DNA of 64,000 nt from Cryoendolithus antarcticus (GCA_002077065.1 NAJO01000015.1:496001-560000); one strand, 5' to 3'. Positions 1 through 11,454 are shown, counted from the stretch's first letter. Numbers and translations: made by a program. The notes: generated by a model not told the origin, from the letters alone.

Positions 1-9
1 CAGTCCACC

Positions 10-1536
10 ATGGCCACAGCGGGATCAGATGCTGGGGGCCAGAAGCCCATGCTGGCCAGGCACCGAGCGAAAGACGATGCTTCGAACGCGCCAACAGGTC
101 ATGTACCACCACGAGCACAACCCGGCTACTTTCCGCTTGGCTACAAGGAAGGCTTTTCGCAGTGGTGGGCTGGCCTCAGTCCAGCGGTGACCGAGCACAA
201 GGTCCTCTCATACGTGCCCTACCTACAAAAGCCACCCACGCACACGCAGACTGGAAGTGCACCGCCTAGCGTTAAAGGCATGGACATGAGCCTTGACACA
301 TCCAAAGAAGCAAAGCCAGTCCGCACAACCAGCATCACAGATCCTTACGGTCCCCGGCAATGGAACAGCGAACTAGTCCAGCTCAGCGGCAAGAACCGCG
401 CCCTCAATGAGTTCAGCGTCACGCGCCTAGACGAGCCCGTAGAAAACAACCTCGTGATGTTGCACGGTTACGGCGCTGGCCTCGGCTTCTTCTACAAGAA
501 CTTCGAAGCCCTCTCGCGGCTGCCAAACTGGAAGACTTATGCGCTAGACCTCCTAGGCATGGGTCGCTCAAGCCGTCCGGCCTTTCGCATACACGCCAAA
601 GACCGCGAGAGCAAGATTAAGGAAGCTGAGTCCTGGTTCATAGATGCGCTGGAGGAATGGCGGATCAAGCGCGGGATCGACAAGATGATATTGCTCGGTC
701 ATAGTCTAGGTGGCTACATGGCTGTAGCCTACGCTCTAAAATACCCCGGCCACCTCAATAAGCTCATCCTCGCCAGCCCTGTCGGCATCCCTGAAGATCC
801 CTACGCAGTCTCCGAAGAGCTGCCCGAGCCCGGTGAGTCGACAATGGCAAACGAGTTCACCCAGTCCCAAGACACCACCACCTCCAAAACCGCCGCGGCC
901 AAGCCTCCGCCTCGCAAAACACCGAAATGGCTCAACACTCTCTGGGACGCCAACATCTCTCCCTTCTCTATTGTCCGTCTCGCAGGACCCATCGGACCGC
1001 GGTTAGTCTCCGGGTGGACGTCCCGTCGCTTCAGCCACTTACCTGAAGAGGAAGCTCAAGCGCTGCACGACTACAGCTACTCCCTCTTCCGCCAAAGAGG
1101 CTCAGGCGAGTATGCGCTAGCTTACATCCTCGCACCTGGAGCCTTTGCTCGCAGTCCCTTGATCCGGCGGATTCAGGGCGTGGGTAGACAGATCATCGCG
1201 CCGCATGCCGAGGCGACAGTAGATGAGACGACAAAACAGAGCGTCGACCGCGTTCGCGAAACGGGTATCCCTGTGGTGTTGATGTATGGGGAGCACGATT
1301 GGATGGACGTCAAGGGCGGGCACGCGGCGATGGAGAGTATGGAGGCTGAGAAACGGAAAGCGCTCGCTGGGGCTAGCCAGGAGGACAGGCGAAGGGAGAA
1401 CGGGGATGCGAAGGTGACGATTATCAAGAAGGCGGGTCATCATGTTTATCTCGACGGTGCGGACCAATTTAACGAGGAGATGTTGGGGGAGATGAGAGAT
1501 GTGGAAAGGAGGCAGAAGAGGCTGAAGGCGTTGTGA
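10..1536 (+). CDS. alpha/beta hydrolase of the CGI-58/CLD1 group
   Basis: Single-exon protein of 508 residues. The start ATG is the first in frame and sits in a good fungal context (ccaccATGg), but it lies only 9 bases inside the window, so an upstream exon cannot be excluded. The core has an oxyanion-loop motif MLHGYGAG (about 149-156), the nucleophile elbow GHSLGG with Ser232, and a C-terminal HHVYLD (His477 to Asp482) matching the H-x4-D signature of the ABHD4/ABHD5 (CGI-58) group, to which yeast Cld1 and Ict1 belong. Those proteins act as lipid acylhydrolases or acyltransferases, Cld1 on mitochondrial cardiolipin. Between the two halves there is a low-complexity Ser/Thr/Pro insert near residues 265-300, usual in fungal members. 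The substrate is inferred only from the group; the hydrolase fold is clear. Confidence 0.85.
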   Translation: MATAGSDAGGQKPMLARHRAKDDASNAPTGHVPPRAQPGYFPLGYKEGFSQWWAGLSPAVTEHKVLSYVPYLQKPPTHTQTGSAPPSVKGMDMSLDTSKEAKPVRTTSITDPYGPRQWNSELVQLSGKNRALNEFSVTRLDEPVENNLVMLHGYGAGLGFFYKNFEALSRLPNWKTYALDLLGMGRSSRPAFRIHAKDRESKIKEAESWFIDALEEWRIKRGIDKMILLGHSLGGYMAVAYALKYPGHLNKLILASPVGIPEDPYAVSEELPEPGESTMANEFTQSQDTTTSKTAAAKPPPRKTPKWLNTLWDANISPFSIVRLAGPIGPRLVSGWTSRRFSHLPEEEAQALHDYSYSLFRQRGSGEYALAYILAPGAFARSPLIRRIQGVGRQIIAPHAEATVDETTKQSVDRVRETGIPVVLMYGEHDWMDVKGGHAAMESMEAEKRKALAGASQEDRRRENGDAKVTIIKKAGHHVYLDGADQFNEEMLGEMRDVERRQKRLKAL

Positions 1537-1752
1537 GTGAGGGTTCGAAATTGTGGGAATTAGCGAAGGCGTAGCGTTTCTGCGGCGCGGCCTATAGACG
1601 ATTAACACGATAGAACCCCTTGGAAGACCTTCCAACCCGCCAAGCAATGAGAATCTCCATGCCGTCGAATCGGACGGTTTTGGTCTATGAAGTGCATTGT
1701 CTCTCACAGTCTTGCCGCCAATAAAGCTAGGACTTATTGGTACACAACATCT

Positions 1753-3385
1753 CTACTTCCCGCCGAAAATCTCATCATCATCCAACAACGTCTCGTTCCC
1801 CTTCCAAAACTTCCCCTTCAGATCGCTCTCCTCCTTCGTCTCATTGAACACAGGCGTCTGCTGCGGCGCCGGCCTGACAGTCTTCATATAATTCCCAAAC
1901 TGCATGCTGATCCCCTTGAAAGCCGGCTCAGACCCACCTGCCCCATTACCATTGCCAGAATCCGCACGACGGTCTTGTGTGGGTGGTGGAGGGTACATAG
2001 CCATCACTCGCCTGATATCTCCAGGTGAGATGGTGAAGTGTGCAGGGTCTACGGAGCCGCCCATAAACACGCGGGCGAATTGCCATCTGCCGTCTGGGCC
2101 TCTGTGAGCGGAGCGAGCATCGAGGAGAACATCCTCGCGGTAGTATTCGCCGTTGTCAAAGGTGAGACTGGAAACAACACTGTCAGTGTCTACGATCACA
2201 TAGATATAATCGGAGATGCGCATACCGTGCTCCAGCGTCGCTGTCATACATCATTATGCTGTTCTTGTCGAATGCGCCGCCAGCATTGATGCCATCTGCA
2301 TTCGCGGCCATGGCAGCGGTGGTGAATGCTGCATGGCCGCGAGTCTCTCGCCAGTATTTCTTCGCAAGACCAATGTCCTGCAGGATGAGATGGATCCTTT
2401 GCTCGCCATCGAGACTATTAAATCGCGGCTCTGTGGCTGAGGATATGGCGGAGATCGCAGTCAGCTTGTCGTGGTACCCTTCGAAGGCTGTGACATCGAG
2501 GATGAGATCTGGTCCGTTGGGATCGTTTGGATTGTAAGGATTGTATGGCGTTCGATGGAAGATGTCGTACACCCCTGACTCGTGATTAGTATTCTCCCAC
2601 TTCGACGTTCCCAAGGCGCTCCTGAAACAACTGACCAGGCCTTTGATGCTCATGCAGTAGTCCAATCACATGACCTAGCTCGTGTGCCAGACTACGGGCG
2701 TTCTTCCAGTACCAAAGTTGTTGCTCCTCGTTCACAATCGGTTGGGAAGGGTCAAACCTCTTAGGCTGGAAGTAAAGATCATTGTCGCCAGGACTAAAGC
2801 CCACATCAGCTTGCGACCCTTGGTTAGTTAGCTGGATCACGAGGCTATCCGGGCTGACACCCGGGCTCGCTAGAATGCGTCAGTATCTGTCGTGAGAGTG
2901 CAGCAAGGTCAGCTGGGCTCACTACACAAACACCCGTACGATGAGCTTGCGTCACCTGCACGGACAGCGGCAGCGACGCACGCACGGTCGGGAACAATGC
3001 GCAGTGATGACCGCTGCATCGCCGGTCCCCATGCGGCTATCGCGTCGCCCATGATGTCGTACAGCATGCGCATAGCGCGATCGTCTTGGTAGCAAAATTG
3101 CACGTAGTGCTTCGCGTCGCCATCACAGCTCCCCGGCCATGGCTTTCGAAAGCTGTCGCGGGCTACTCCTTGAGGAAGGTGCTCGCGCTCGGCGTCTGAG
3201 TAGATCCCAAACCATCGTCGTTCCATGCCTCTGACATGTTTTACACTGGTATTGGGGAGATGAGCCGGGAAGTTTTCAGCCGAGTTCCGGTGCTCAAGGC
3301 TTTCCAGAGCATAGTGCGGCCAGAGTGCAAGATAGCCACAGATGGTAAGTCCGAGCCCGAGTAATGGCTTGAGGTGACGCCACAT
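1753..3385 (-). CDS. astacin-like zinc metallopeptidase, secreted or membrane-anchored
   Basis: Rebuilt as four exons on the minus strand: 3385-2932, 2869-2636, 2574-2226 and 2167-1753, giving 483 residues with the frame kept at every junction. Introns are 62, 61 and 58 nt; the second has a near-perfect TACTAAT branch point. The N-terminus (Met, Trp, Arg, then a hydrophobic run to about residue 26) looks like a signal peptide or signal anchor. The zinc site HELGHVIGLLHEH places His214, Glu215, His218 and His224 in the extended HExxHxxGxxH pattern, and a Met-turn SIMMY follows at 335-339, so the protein belongs to the metzincins, nearest to peptidase family M12A (astacin). Paired Cys residues lie near 88-150. 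It probably degrades extracellular protein. The C-terminal 60 residues are low complexity. Exon 1 is less certain than the catalytic exons. Confidence 0.8.
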
Positions 3386-4482
3386 GCTTGGTAGTCCTGC
3401 AATTGCCCTGTACAGCCAGTGTGACAGCCTTGTCCAATACTGCTAGGTAGACTTTGTGTGTCCGACAACATTACCACTCCGCCGTTCAAGCTTTGAGCAG
3501 TGGCTGTCTGGCGGTCACTGGCGTGGCCGCGCAGCAAACGCCGGTCACGTCGCCAAAGCAAGCCATCATGCAGCAGCTGACTTACGCAACGAACGCTCAG
3601 CCAAGACCGCAACTTGTGGACGGCCGCGAGGAAGCTTTACAGACCCGCCGTGAGGCGTCTATCCACGCCGATACCATGCTGGTGGTCATTGGCGTCTGAT
3701 ACTGCCGCAGCTCGTCCGGTGTTATGATTCATAAAAGCAACGCGCCAGTAGACGTTGAGAAATCGCTCAGGATGAAGGTAGTAGAAACACAATGCAAAGA
3801 GTTTTGATGCGACAGACCACCTTGTAGAAATGTAGCCATGTCCCTGACGAAGGATCTGAAGGTTCAATGACTTGTCTGCTGCATTCTGCCTCGAGGTATC
3901 GACGTGCAGAAAAACCAGCCATTGCCTGAGTCAAAGGCGGAAGTAACAACGCTCACCCTGCTTTGAGTGCGCGGTCCAGACTTCAGATCGTGTCGCTCTC
4001 CATCTGTACCCACGTTCTGCATCATGTCAAACTGTCCACAGGGTCAACATACTGCGCCTGAGAATATATGCGAGGACCTGCCAAAGTACTGATCTACTCT
4101 AGGCTCCTACGAGCAGGTCGTCCTTCTGCTTCGACACAGAACGACGAGAATACTTCGTGAGTGTCGCAGGCCAAGCTGCCTCAGGACGGCCCGCAGTTGG
4201 TGCTCGACATATAGACGCGAAGGGCCCTTTCCGGAAAATGTGGGCGCCACGACATGAATGTTGTTAGTCAGACGGAGAAACAAGGACGCTCCAATTGATG
4301 GAACTCGCGGCGGAATAACGACGTTCCTTAGCTCCGGCACATCTCCAGCCAATCTACATCCACCTCGGCCCATGCTCCCCGCGATCGGCTCACGGCTCAT
4401 GAACTTCATCTTGACTTGACATGTGCGTTGGTAGGCGTCTGTATTTGTAGTGGCGACAACTATTCGCGTCTCTCCTTCAAGC
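3386..4482. other. intergenic, 1.1 kb, no gene supported
   Basis: Region between the 5' end of the metallopeptidase (-) and the start of ETF alpha (+). It must hold both promoters. The open frames here are short, lack protein-like composition and have no recognisable motif. I see no tRNA or repeat. Confidence 0.6.
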
Positions 4483-5529
4483 ATGGCCGTCGCCTTCCGC
4501 TCCTCCCTCCTCCGGGGCGCACAGACGTGTCTCCGCCAGCAGCACCGTATGCTCGCTCGCGAAGCCACACTACGGCGCCTCGCATCCACCCTCGCAGTAC
4601 TGGAACAGCGCGATGGCAAACTCAACATGAGCTCTCTAGCCGCAGTCTCCGCAGCGCAGAAACTCGGCAACAACGTCCACGCTTTTGTAGCCGGTGGCAA
4701 CATCAAGGCCGTAGCCGAAGCAGCGGGCAAAGTCGAGGGGATTGAGAAAGTCGTCTATGTAGACAACGCGGCCTACGACAAAGGACTGCCTGAGAACTAC
4801 GCACCCTTACTGGTCGAGAACATCAAGAAGGGAGGCTACTCGCACGTCTTCGCCGGGCACAGCGCGTTTGGCAAGAACTTGATGCCCCGAGTGGCGGCTA
4901 TGCTGGACGTGCAACAGATCTCTGACATCACGAGTGTGGAGAGCGAGGACACGTTCGTGCGACCGATATACGCTGGCAATGCCATCTTGACGGTCCAGAG
5001 CGATGATGCGACCAAGATCATTACGGTACGAGGGACGGCATTCCCATCTGGCGCGACGGAGGGCGGGTCAGCGAGTGTGGAAGAGGGCGTGGACCCGAAG
5101 GCTGAGTGTCCGACAGAGTGGGTAAGCGAGGATCTGGCGAAGTCGGATCGACCTGAGTTGGCATCGGCGTCGAGAGTGGTGTCTGGAGGTCGAGGGCTGA
5201 AGTCGAAGGAGGAGTTTGACAGGATCATCACGCCACTGGCAGATGCATTGGGAGCTGCCATCGGCGCTTCACGGGCTGCTGTGGACTCTGGATTCGCGGA
5301 CAACTCGTTGCAAGTTGGGCAGACGGGGAAGAATGTCGCACCTGAGCTGTACCTATGTGCTGGGATCAGTGGAGCAATTCAGCATCTGGCAGGGATGAAA
5401 GACTCGAAGGTCATTGCGGCGATCAACAAGGATGGTGATGCGCCGATCTTTCAGATTGCGGATGTTGGACTCGTGGGAGATTTGTTTGAGCGTGTTCCTG
5501 AGATGGTAGAGAAATTGAAGGCAGCATGA
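4483..5529 (+). CDS. ETFA: electron transfer flavoprotein subunit alpha, mitochondrial
   Basis: Intronless, 348 residues from the ATG at 4483; an in-frame upstream codon at 4450 would add 11 residues. I prefer 4483 because the product then begins with an Arg-rich, Ser-rich presequence (MAVAFRSSLLRG) suited to mitochondrial import, followed by the mature ETF start STLAVLEQRDG. The C-terminal FAD domain is well conserved: GRGLKSKEEF, the QVGQTGKNVAPELY segment, AGISGAIQHLAGM, and the end motif QIADVGLVGDLF. ETF accepts electrons from acyl-CoA and other flavin dehydrogenases in the matrix and passes them to ETF-ubiquinone oxidoreductase. Yeast calls the orthologue AIM45. The length agrees with the family (about 330-350). 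Identification is secure. Confidence 0.97.
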   Translation: MAVAFRSSLLRGAQTCLRQQHRMLAREATLRRLASTLAVLEQRDGKLNMSSLAAVSAAQKLGNNVHAFVAGGNIKAVAEAAGKVEGIEKVVYVDNAAYDKGLPENYAPLLVENIKKGGYSHVFAGHSAFGKNLMPRVAAMLDVQQISDITSVESEDTFVRPIYAGNAILTVQSDDATKIITVRGTAFPSGATEGGSASVEEGVDPKAECPTEWVSEDLAKSDRPELASASRVVSGGRGLKSKEEFDRIITPLADALGAAIGASRAAVDSGFADNSLQVGQTGKNVAPELYLCAGISGAIQHLAGMKDSKVIAAINKDGDAPIFQIADVGLVGDLFERVPEMVEKLKAA

Positions 5530-5699
5530 TGTATTGTGATCACCACGGTTCGCCAATGTGTGTGACTACTCGCAATTTGCACGACAGTCAGTGCCTTGTC
5601 TATGGGTAAATATGGCCCGACAGGGTGTCATAATACCCATCATGGTGGCGAAGGCGTCGCTTCCAGTGTGCTTCTGTGGCCGGCTGCTTCGACGTCGGC

Positions 5700-7600
5700 T
5701 CAGTCCCAACCAGAAAGCACCCCGCTGTCGTCGTCGCTGTCATCGTCGATCGCATCCTTTCCCTGCTCTGCTTGCACATTGATCACATCCTCCACTCGCT
5801 CTGCGTCTACGTCGATTACCACCATGTCCAGCTCCCTCTCTGCGTTATTGCTTTTCTTCGCCTTCTTCCGCTCCCTCTTCTGCTGATCCTCCTCGATCGA
5901 CCAGAACAATTCAGTGGACTGATTGAGACGATCGTCCTCGTCGCGAAAGTCCCTGCCATCGCAGACTCTCTCGAGTACGTTGTCGGGCAAGATCTTCAAG
6001 TCAAACACGTTGATGCAGTCACGCAGGAGATCAAGGTACTGCATGACCCCCGGGAGGTTCTCGGCAACGTTGGTGATGCCCTCGTAGAAAGTGCCGCAGG
6101 GGTGCATGTAGAGCTCTTCGATGTCGTATACTAGCTTCTTGTTAGCACATGTGTGTTTCATACTACGCAAGTAGGTGATGACTGCTTACTGCTGTAGTGC
6201 GTCGTGATCCATGACAGAAACACCGGGTCCCGAGCCGGACGTTTGTGGAAGGTCAGAAGGTTGAGAAATACGAAGAGATGCGGCTGGCCCACACCTGCCA
6301 AACGGTACCCTCCGACGTTGGAATTGGTGCCGAAGCGTAGCGCAAGCTTGCGCACAAGCATCAGCAGCTCGACGGTCATGGGGTCCTCCTTGTCACAGTC
6401 GGTGTAGGAATATAGCGAAGCTAAGTATGGCGACGTAGCGTTGCGCGCGCCTTCTCTGGAGGGATAGCCGATGACTCTGCATCTCACTTGGCCTTGATAC
6501 AGGCCTACACGACCACAGCCACGAGGCGTCTCGAAGTCCGGGAAGAGCTTGTAAAGCCCATCGGCAATGAGGTCTGCGAGGTTGGCCTGGAGTAAAGTCG
6601 AATTCTTGTGGCGAAGGCTGCCCCAGGACAGGTACTCGTGTGTGAACTTGCGAGGGTGTAGGTCGCCTTCAATGTAACGGTCCCAGACGTAGTCTGGATT
6701 GTAGATGTCCAATTGCTTTGCCAGGTCTAGCGCCGACCAGAACGGCACTGGCTTGTCGTTCTTGTCAACAGATTCGCGACGGTCGATGATCTGAATCGTC
6801 ACATTGCCCTGCTTCTCCGAGTGACGGTTCAAGGCGTGGATAAAGAGGAACAAGAAGTCGCTCGAGTACGAGAGGAACTCGTCAACCTCCAGATCCTTCC
6901 ATACTAGGTGATTGACGAGAATGTAGATCAAGTCGCCGACCGTCATGCGATCCATGGACTTCGGCACTTGGTTTGAGCGGCTTGCCGCGGCAGGGAGAAG
7001 GACGTCTTGTGCCGTGTATCCATTCGTGCGACGCTTACTAGCTTTGCTGTTGCCAGGCTTGTGGCCTGCAGATGTCGATACAGTGCGACCGACGTAGGGC
7101 GAGCCCCGCGAGCCAAGTTTCGCGAGTTGTGTCATGGTGTCCTTTGAGATCTCTTCCGTCGGCAGTGACTTGAGTAGCTCGATGTACGCTGCTCCTGCTA
7201 CCGGCTTCTCGATGTCTTCGTCAGTACCTGGTTCGATCGAGTCTACTCCCTCATCGTGCGCAGGCGAAGTGTCCACGTCAAATTCGAACTCTGCTTTGTG
7301 CACGAGGACTCTCGAGTCTGCTCGTTCAAATGTCTGGATCTGGTCCTGCTTCTTCGCCTTTCGCTTCGCTCTACGTTCCTGCGCCTGCTCGGTCTTGACG
7401 AGTACTGTCGCCACAATACTGACCGGGTCGGATTGCATGTCCAGCCATTTGCCAGAACGTACGTCGTTAGCCCGTTCCAGGCGAAACGCTCGGTCACGCT
7501 CAGCTTTCAGCTGAACTGCTCTTGACCCCAATTTAGTAACAACTTGGCGCTTCACGACAGGCTTCGCTACGTTGCCAGGGTGTTTGCGCTTGATCGCCAT
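5700..7600 (-). CDS. uncharacterised 613-residue protein
   Basis: Two exons, 7600-6190 and 6130-5700, joined by a 59-nt intron (GTAAGC donor, GCTAAC branch point, CTAG acceptor); the sum is 1842 nt. The start ATG at 7600 has the context taccATGG; an upstream in-frame codon is TTG only. I do not recognise the family. The first 110 residues are strongly basic (MAIKRKHPGN, RRAKRKAKKQ) like a nuclear localisation region. A globular middle section (about 240-480) has conserved-looking text such as VGDLIYILVNHLVWKD, PFWSALDLAKQL and HEYLSWGSLRHKN. The C-terminus is charged, with a basic RERKKAKKS stretch followed by an acidic tail (DDDSDDDSG). Composition suggests a nuclear protein; that is inference. 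No catalytic motif is visible. Confidence 0.72.
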
Positions 7601-8266
7601 GGTAGTGATCAAGTCTGTAACGCGGTGTATATATCTCGTTATGGTGTTGTCGGTGCAACGAGAAGATGAGCGTTCGATCGAGGTCGAAGGCCAAATTTTA
7701 TATGTTGCAAGTGGTAGCGTTGTCGCCTATGTGCTCGGTGCGAGAGCTCACTAGGACCTAGAACTCGCTTTACTGTAGCTTCAGTGCAAAGTGAGCTGAA
7801 CTCGAGTGAGTTGGTCCACTCTGGTCTGTACTGCGAAATGGGCGTCACTTCGGTCTCATGGAGTACCTACGACCTGACCTGTATCTGTAACGGAACTCAC
7901 TCCAGTCTGTGGCCCGCATCACTGCAATGCTAGAGCAAGCCGAGCCAGGGTCGAGTGAAGCGCCTAAGGCACGTCCATCAGAAGCAATAAGGTCCAGGGC
8001 ACCCAAGCAGCAGCGGTATCACTGTGAGCGCCGGCGTCATAATTGTTGTGACTTCGGTGTGAAGCCCGACCAAGCTTCGTATGGTGTTACTGATCCATGC
8101 GTGAACGATGATGACTTGTTGTGCCTACGCTCGGAGTCAGTGCGACAGCAGGTTACGCGCGCAAATTGCCTTCAACTGTACTTGATTTAGCCATGAGAAG
8201 AAGGAATTCTGAGCTGTCATTATGCAACACTACAACCCTAGACCTTCACTCACTTCGCAACCTCAC
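7601..8266. other. intergenic, 0.67 kb
   Basis: Promoter side of the 613-residue gene and downstream side of the SDR gene, both on the minus strand. Short open frames only; no motif, repeat or RNA gene recognised. Confidence 0.6.
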
Positions 8267-9177
8267 TCACCGCGCCAAGTTCGCTGGTGCTGGCGCCCTC
8301 GGTCCCTGTGGCGTAACATACGCCTTCGTCAACCCACCATCGACCACAAAGTCCGTCCCGTTCACAAAGCTGCTTTCATCGCTCGCCAGGAAAAGCACCG
8401 CCTGCGCCTGCTCGATAGCCTCGCCAAACCTGCCAGTCGGGAAGTGGATCTCACGCCTGTGCCTCTTCGCCGCATCGTCGCCGAGCCAGTCCTGGAGCAG
8501 AGCTGTATTGAGAGGAGCCGGGCAGAGGGAGTTGAAGCGATAGCTCTCTTTCGCGTGCACGATGGCGAGCTCGCGCGTCATGGCCAGCACAGCGCCTTTC
8601 GAAGCTGTGTATGCGAGCTGAGGCGTCGAAGCACCGACAAGCGCGACCATGGAGGCGGTGTTGATGATGCTGCCACGGGACTTCTTGTGTCTGCGTAGAG
8701 AGATGATGGCGTGTTTGCTGCCATACCAGACGCCCTTGACATTCACTGCTTGAGTGAGGTCCCAGATCTTCTCGGGTGTGTCGATGGCATCTGAAATGGT
8801 TAGCCTATGAAGTGCTGCTTATGGCAGTAAGGATACAAACCTGCGTCAGCCGGATGCATGATGCCCGCGTTGTTGAACATCACGTCCACGCCACCCCAGT
8901 CATCCAACGAATTGACGACACGCTCGATGTCGGCTTCTTTCGTAACATCGCAGTGTGCTGTATCGAGCTTGCCTTTGGCGTTGGGCGCGAGCTCGTGCAC
9001 CTTTGCTTTGGCCTTGGCGAGAGATGCTTCGGAGACATCGGTCATCAGGACTGATGCGCCTTCGCGCATAAAGAGAATTGTCGTCTCCAGACCGATGCCA
9101 CCGGCGGCGCCAGTGATGATCGCATTCTTGCCTGCGAGACGGCCGTTGATTGGGTATTTGCCTTCCCAGTCTGCCAT
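8267..9177 (-). CDS. short-chain dehydrogenase/reductase (classical SDR)
   Basis: Two exons, 9177-8841 and 8790-8267, with a 50-nt intron (GTTTGT donor, GGCTAAC branch, TTTCAG acceptor) give 286 residues. The cofactor motif TGAAGGIG starts at residue 22, NNAG lies near 100, and the catalytic set is complete: Asn129, Ser159, Tyr173 and Lys177 (YTASK). The C-terminal part carries the usual PAPLNTALLQ and VNGTDFVVDGG blocks of NAD(P)-dependent classical SDRs. Arg and Asp spacing after the second strand (MTDVSEAS, with Asp) favours NAD(H). The substrate cannot be read from sequence. It is divergent from the glutamine synthetase-like gene over 626 bp, which might share a promoter. Confidence 0.9.
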
Positions 9178-9803
9178 GTTGTCGCGTTTGAAGGATGTAA
9201 TGCAAGGCTGATTAGTTCGATGATAACAGCAGGATTTGATGATAAGTAGGAGATGAATCTGCGATGAATGACAGAAGAATTGATCGACTGCTAGACGACT
9301 TTCCCAACAGCCTTGCGATGACTGATGTTTGCCTCAATTTCGGTGGCACTCCGTCGCAGTGTGTCCCCGGCGGTGAACGCATGGCGCACAATCTTTCAGA
9401 TAACCCTTATGTCATCGTCCCGATAACGGACCTCACCATTCCGCCCTGGGGTAGGAATCCCGCGGGAGGCAGTGAGCTGCTCGCTGAAAGTCATGTGTTT
9501 GACCTCGTAAAATCATGTCGAATTCTACAGTTCACAATTAAGGCCAAACAGGAGAGAGAGAGCGCCAGGAAAAAGGACGAATGGCAGTGACGTTGCGACG
9601 TGCATCGTTAGCGTGGTCGATCTGTTGAAGCTCCGCACGCGACAGCAGGGCAGAGAGCTATAAGCTATACAGATAGCGAAGTAGAGCTTCTGCAACATTC
9701 TCCTTTGCCAATTGCTCGTCGCCTGTCAAGTCACTCGCTGCTGTTAATCTTGCTCTTGTGTGGAGGCACATCACTAATCCGCTAGCACATCCTGCCAGCA
9801 ACC
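9178..9803. other. intergenic, divergent promoter region, 0.63 kb
   Basis: Lies between two divergently transcribed genes (SDR on minus, glutamine synthetase-like on plus). One 108-codon open frame at 9264-9590 has no protein-like features and I do not accept it as a gene. Confidence 0.6.
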
Positions 9804-11454
9804 ATGGCAATCACAGATGACCCCTCCGAGCTCACGCACGCCGACCTAAAAGACCTCCTCAGAAACGACATCAGCGTCAAAGTCGGCGGCACAGACATCG
9901 ATGGCATCCTCCGCGGCAAGCTCATGTCCAAGAAGAAATTCCTCTCCGTCTCCGAGTCCGGCTTCGGTTTCTGCAGCGTAATCTTCGGGTGGGACATGCA
10001 CGATCAGACCTACTTCAAGGAGCTCAAGATCAGCAATAAGGAGAACGGGTATAGGGACATTGTGGCTGAGATTGACCTTGCGAGCTATAGGAGGATACCG
10101 TGGGAGAACGATATTCCGTTCTTTCTGGTCAGCTTTAGGGAGCCCGAGGGTGGGCCGCTGAGTGCGTGTCCACGGAGCTTGTTGGAGAAGCAGGTCAAGA
10201 AGATTAGCGATGCTGGGTATGGCGCGCTCGCTGGAGGTAAGAGGGTTTCATCTCATTGTTCTCCGGCGTCTCTCGTCTAGCCCAACTCTCAGAGAATCTC
10301 ACGCGAGCGCAATACCTCCACACCTACTAACACCAGCCCTTCCTCCCCAACAGCCGAGTTCGAATTCTACCAGTTCCGCGCCCCCACCACAACGTCCTCC
10401 CAAACTCCCCACACCGAACGCAACTCCTCAGCAACAGCCACCTACCTCCGCGAAAACCCCGTGAACTCCCTTCCCCCGCTCGAAGAAGGCATGTTCGGCT
10501 ACTCCCTCACCCGCCCCATCCACAACCAAGACTACTACTACGGCATCTTCGACGCCTGCGCGAAATTTCGCTGTAATATCGAGGGCTGGCACACCGAGTC
10601 CGGGCCCGGCGTGTACGAGGCCGCGCTCGAATATGGGGAGATCGCAGAGATGGCTGATCGCGCGGCGCTGTTCAAGCTGACGGTGAAGAATATTGGGAGT
10701 AAGTTTGGGATTACGCCGTGTTTCATGGCGAAGCCGAGGGAGGGATTGCCCGGAAATAGCGGACATGTGCATTTGTCGTTGACAGATAAGAAGGGAAAGA
10801 ATTTGTTCTCGCGAGAGAAGCCGGACACGAATGCAGCATATCCTGACCTTGCGCACCTGTCGGATCTTGGGCGGCATTTCCTTGCTGGGCTGTTGGAGGG
10901 TCTGCCAGATGTGATGCCCATTGTCGCACCAACGATAAATAGCTACAAACGACTTGTCGAGAACTTCTGGGCGCCCGTGACAGTCTCCTGGGGTCTCGAG
11001 CACCGCGCAGCATCAATACGACTCATCGCCCCTCCAACAGCATCGCCGAAAGCAACGCGCTTCGAGATCCGCGTCCCCGGCGCAGACGCAAACACCTACC
11101 TCGTCCTCGCCACGATCTTAGCACTCGGCTGGCGAGGCGTGGAGAAGAAGCTGCAGCTGAAGATCCCGCCTCTGGGAAAGGGTCAGGATGTCGGTGGACA
11201 GGAAGACAAGGGTGAGAGGTTAGCGAAGAGCTTGAAGGAGGCGACGGAGAGGTTCAAGAGGAAGGGCAGTATTGCGAGGGAGGTGTTTGGGGATGATTTT
11301 GTGGATCATTTCGCGGGGACGAGGGAGCATGAGATTAGGTTGTGGGATGAGGCTGTGACGGATTGGTGAGTCTTTCCCTGTCTGTGTCGAGAGAGCGGTA
11401 CGGTGTACTGACTGTACTTCTAGGGAGGTGAAGAGGTATATCGAGACGGTGTAG
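9804..11454 (+). CDS. stand-alone type I glutamine synthetase-like protein
   Basis: Three exons, 9804-10236, 10354-11365 and 11424-11454, make 491 residues. Intron 1 is 117 nt with CTACTAAC well upstream of the acceptor; intron 2 (58 nt) leaves a last coding exon of only ten codons (EVKRYIETV). The N-terminal beta-grasp segment (KLMSKKKF) precedes the catalytic domain: NSGHVHLSL with the His pair near 281-283, EYGEIAEMAD, and RAASIRL in the glutamate/ATP region. This is the long bacterial-type GS I architecture, not the 350-residue eukaryotic GS II that makes glutamine in fungi. Related fungal proteins include the C-terminal half of FluG and the gamma-glutamyl-polyamine or anilide synthetases. 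The true amine substrate is unknown. Confidence 0.88.

Noticed and set aside
2622..2635. 14-nt GTCAG...CAG stretch in the metallopeptidase read as an intron
   Set aside because: Too short and gives the wrong phase; the 61-nt intron 2575-2635 with TACTAAT fits both.
4107..4730. 207-codon minus-strand frame near ETFA
   Set aside because: Overlaps ETFA start on the other strand; Arg/Ser/Ala-rich shadow.
9264..9590. 108-codon plus-strand frame between SDR and GS-like genes
   Set aside because: In a divergent promoter, no family, no good context.
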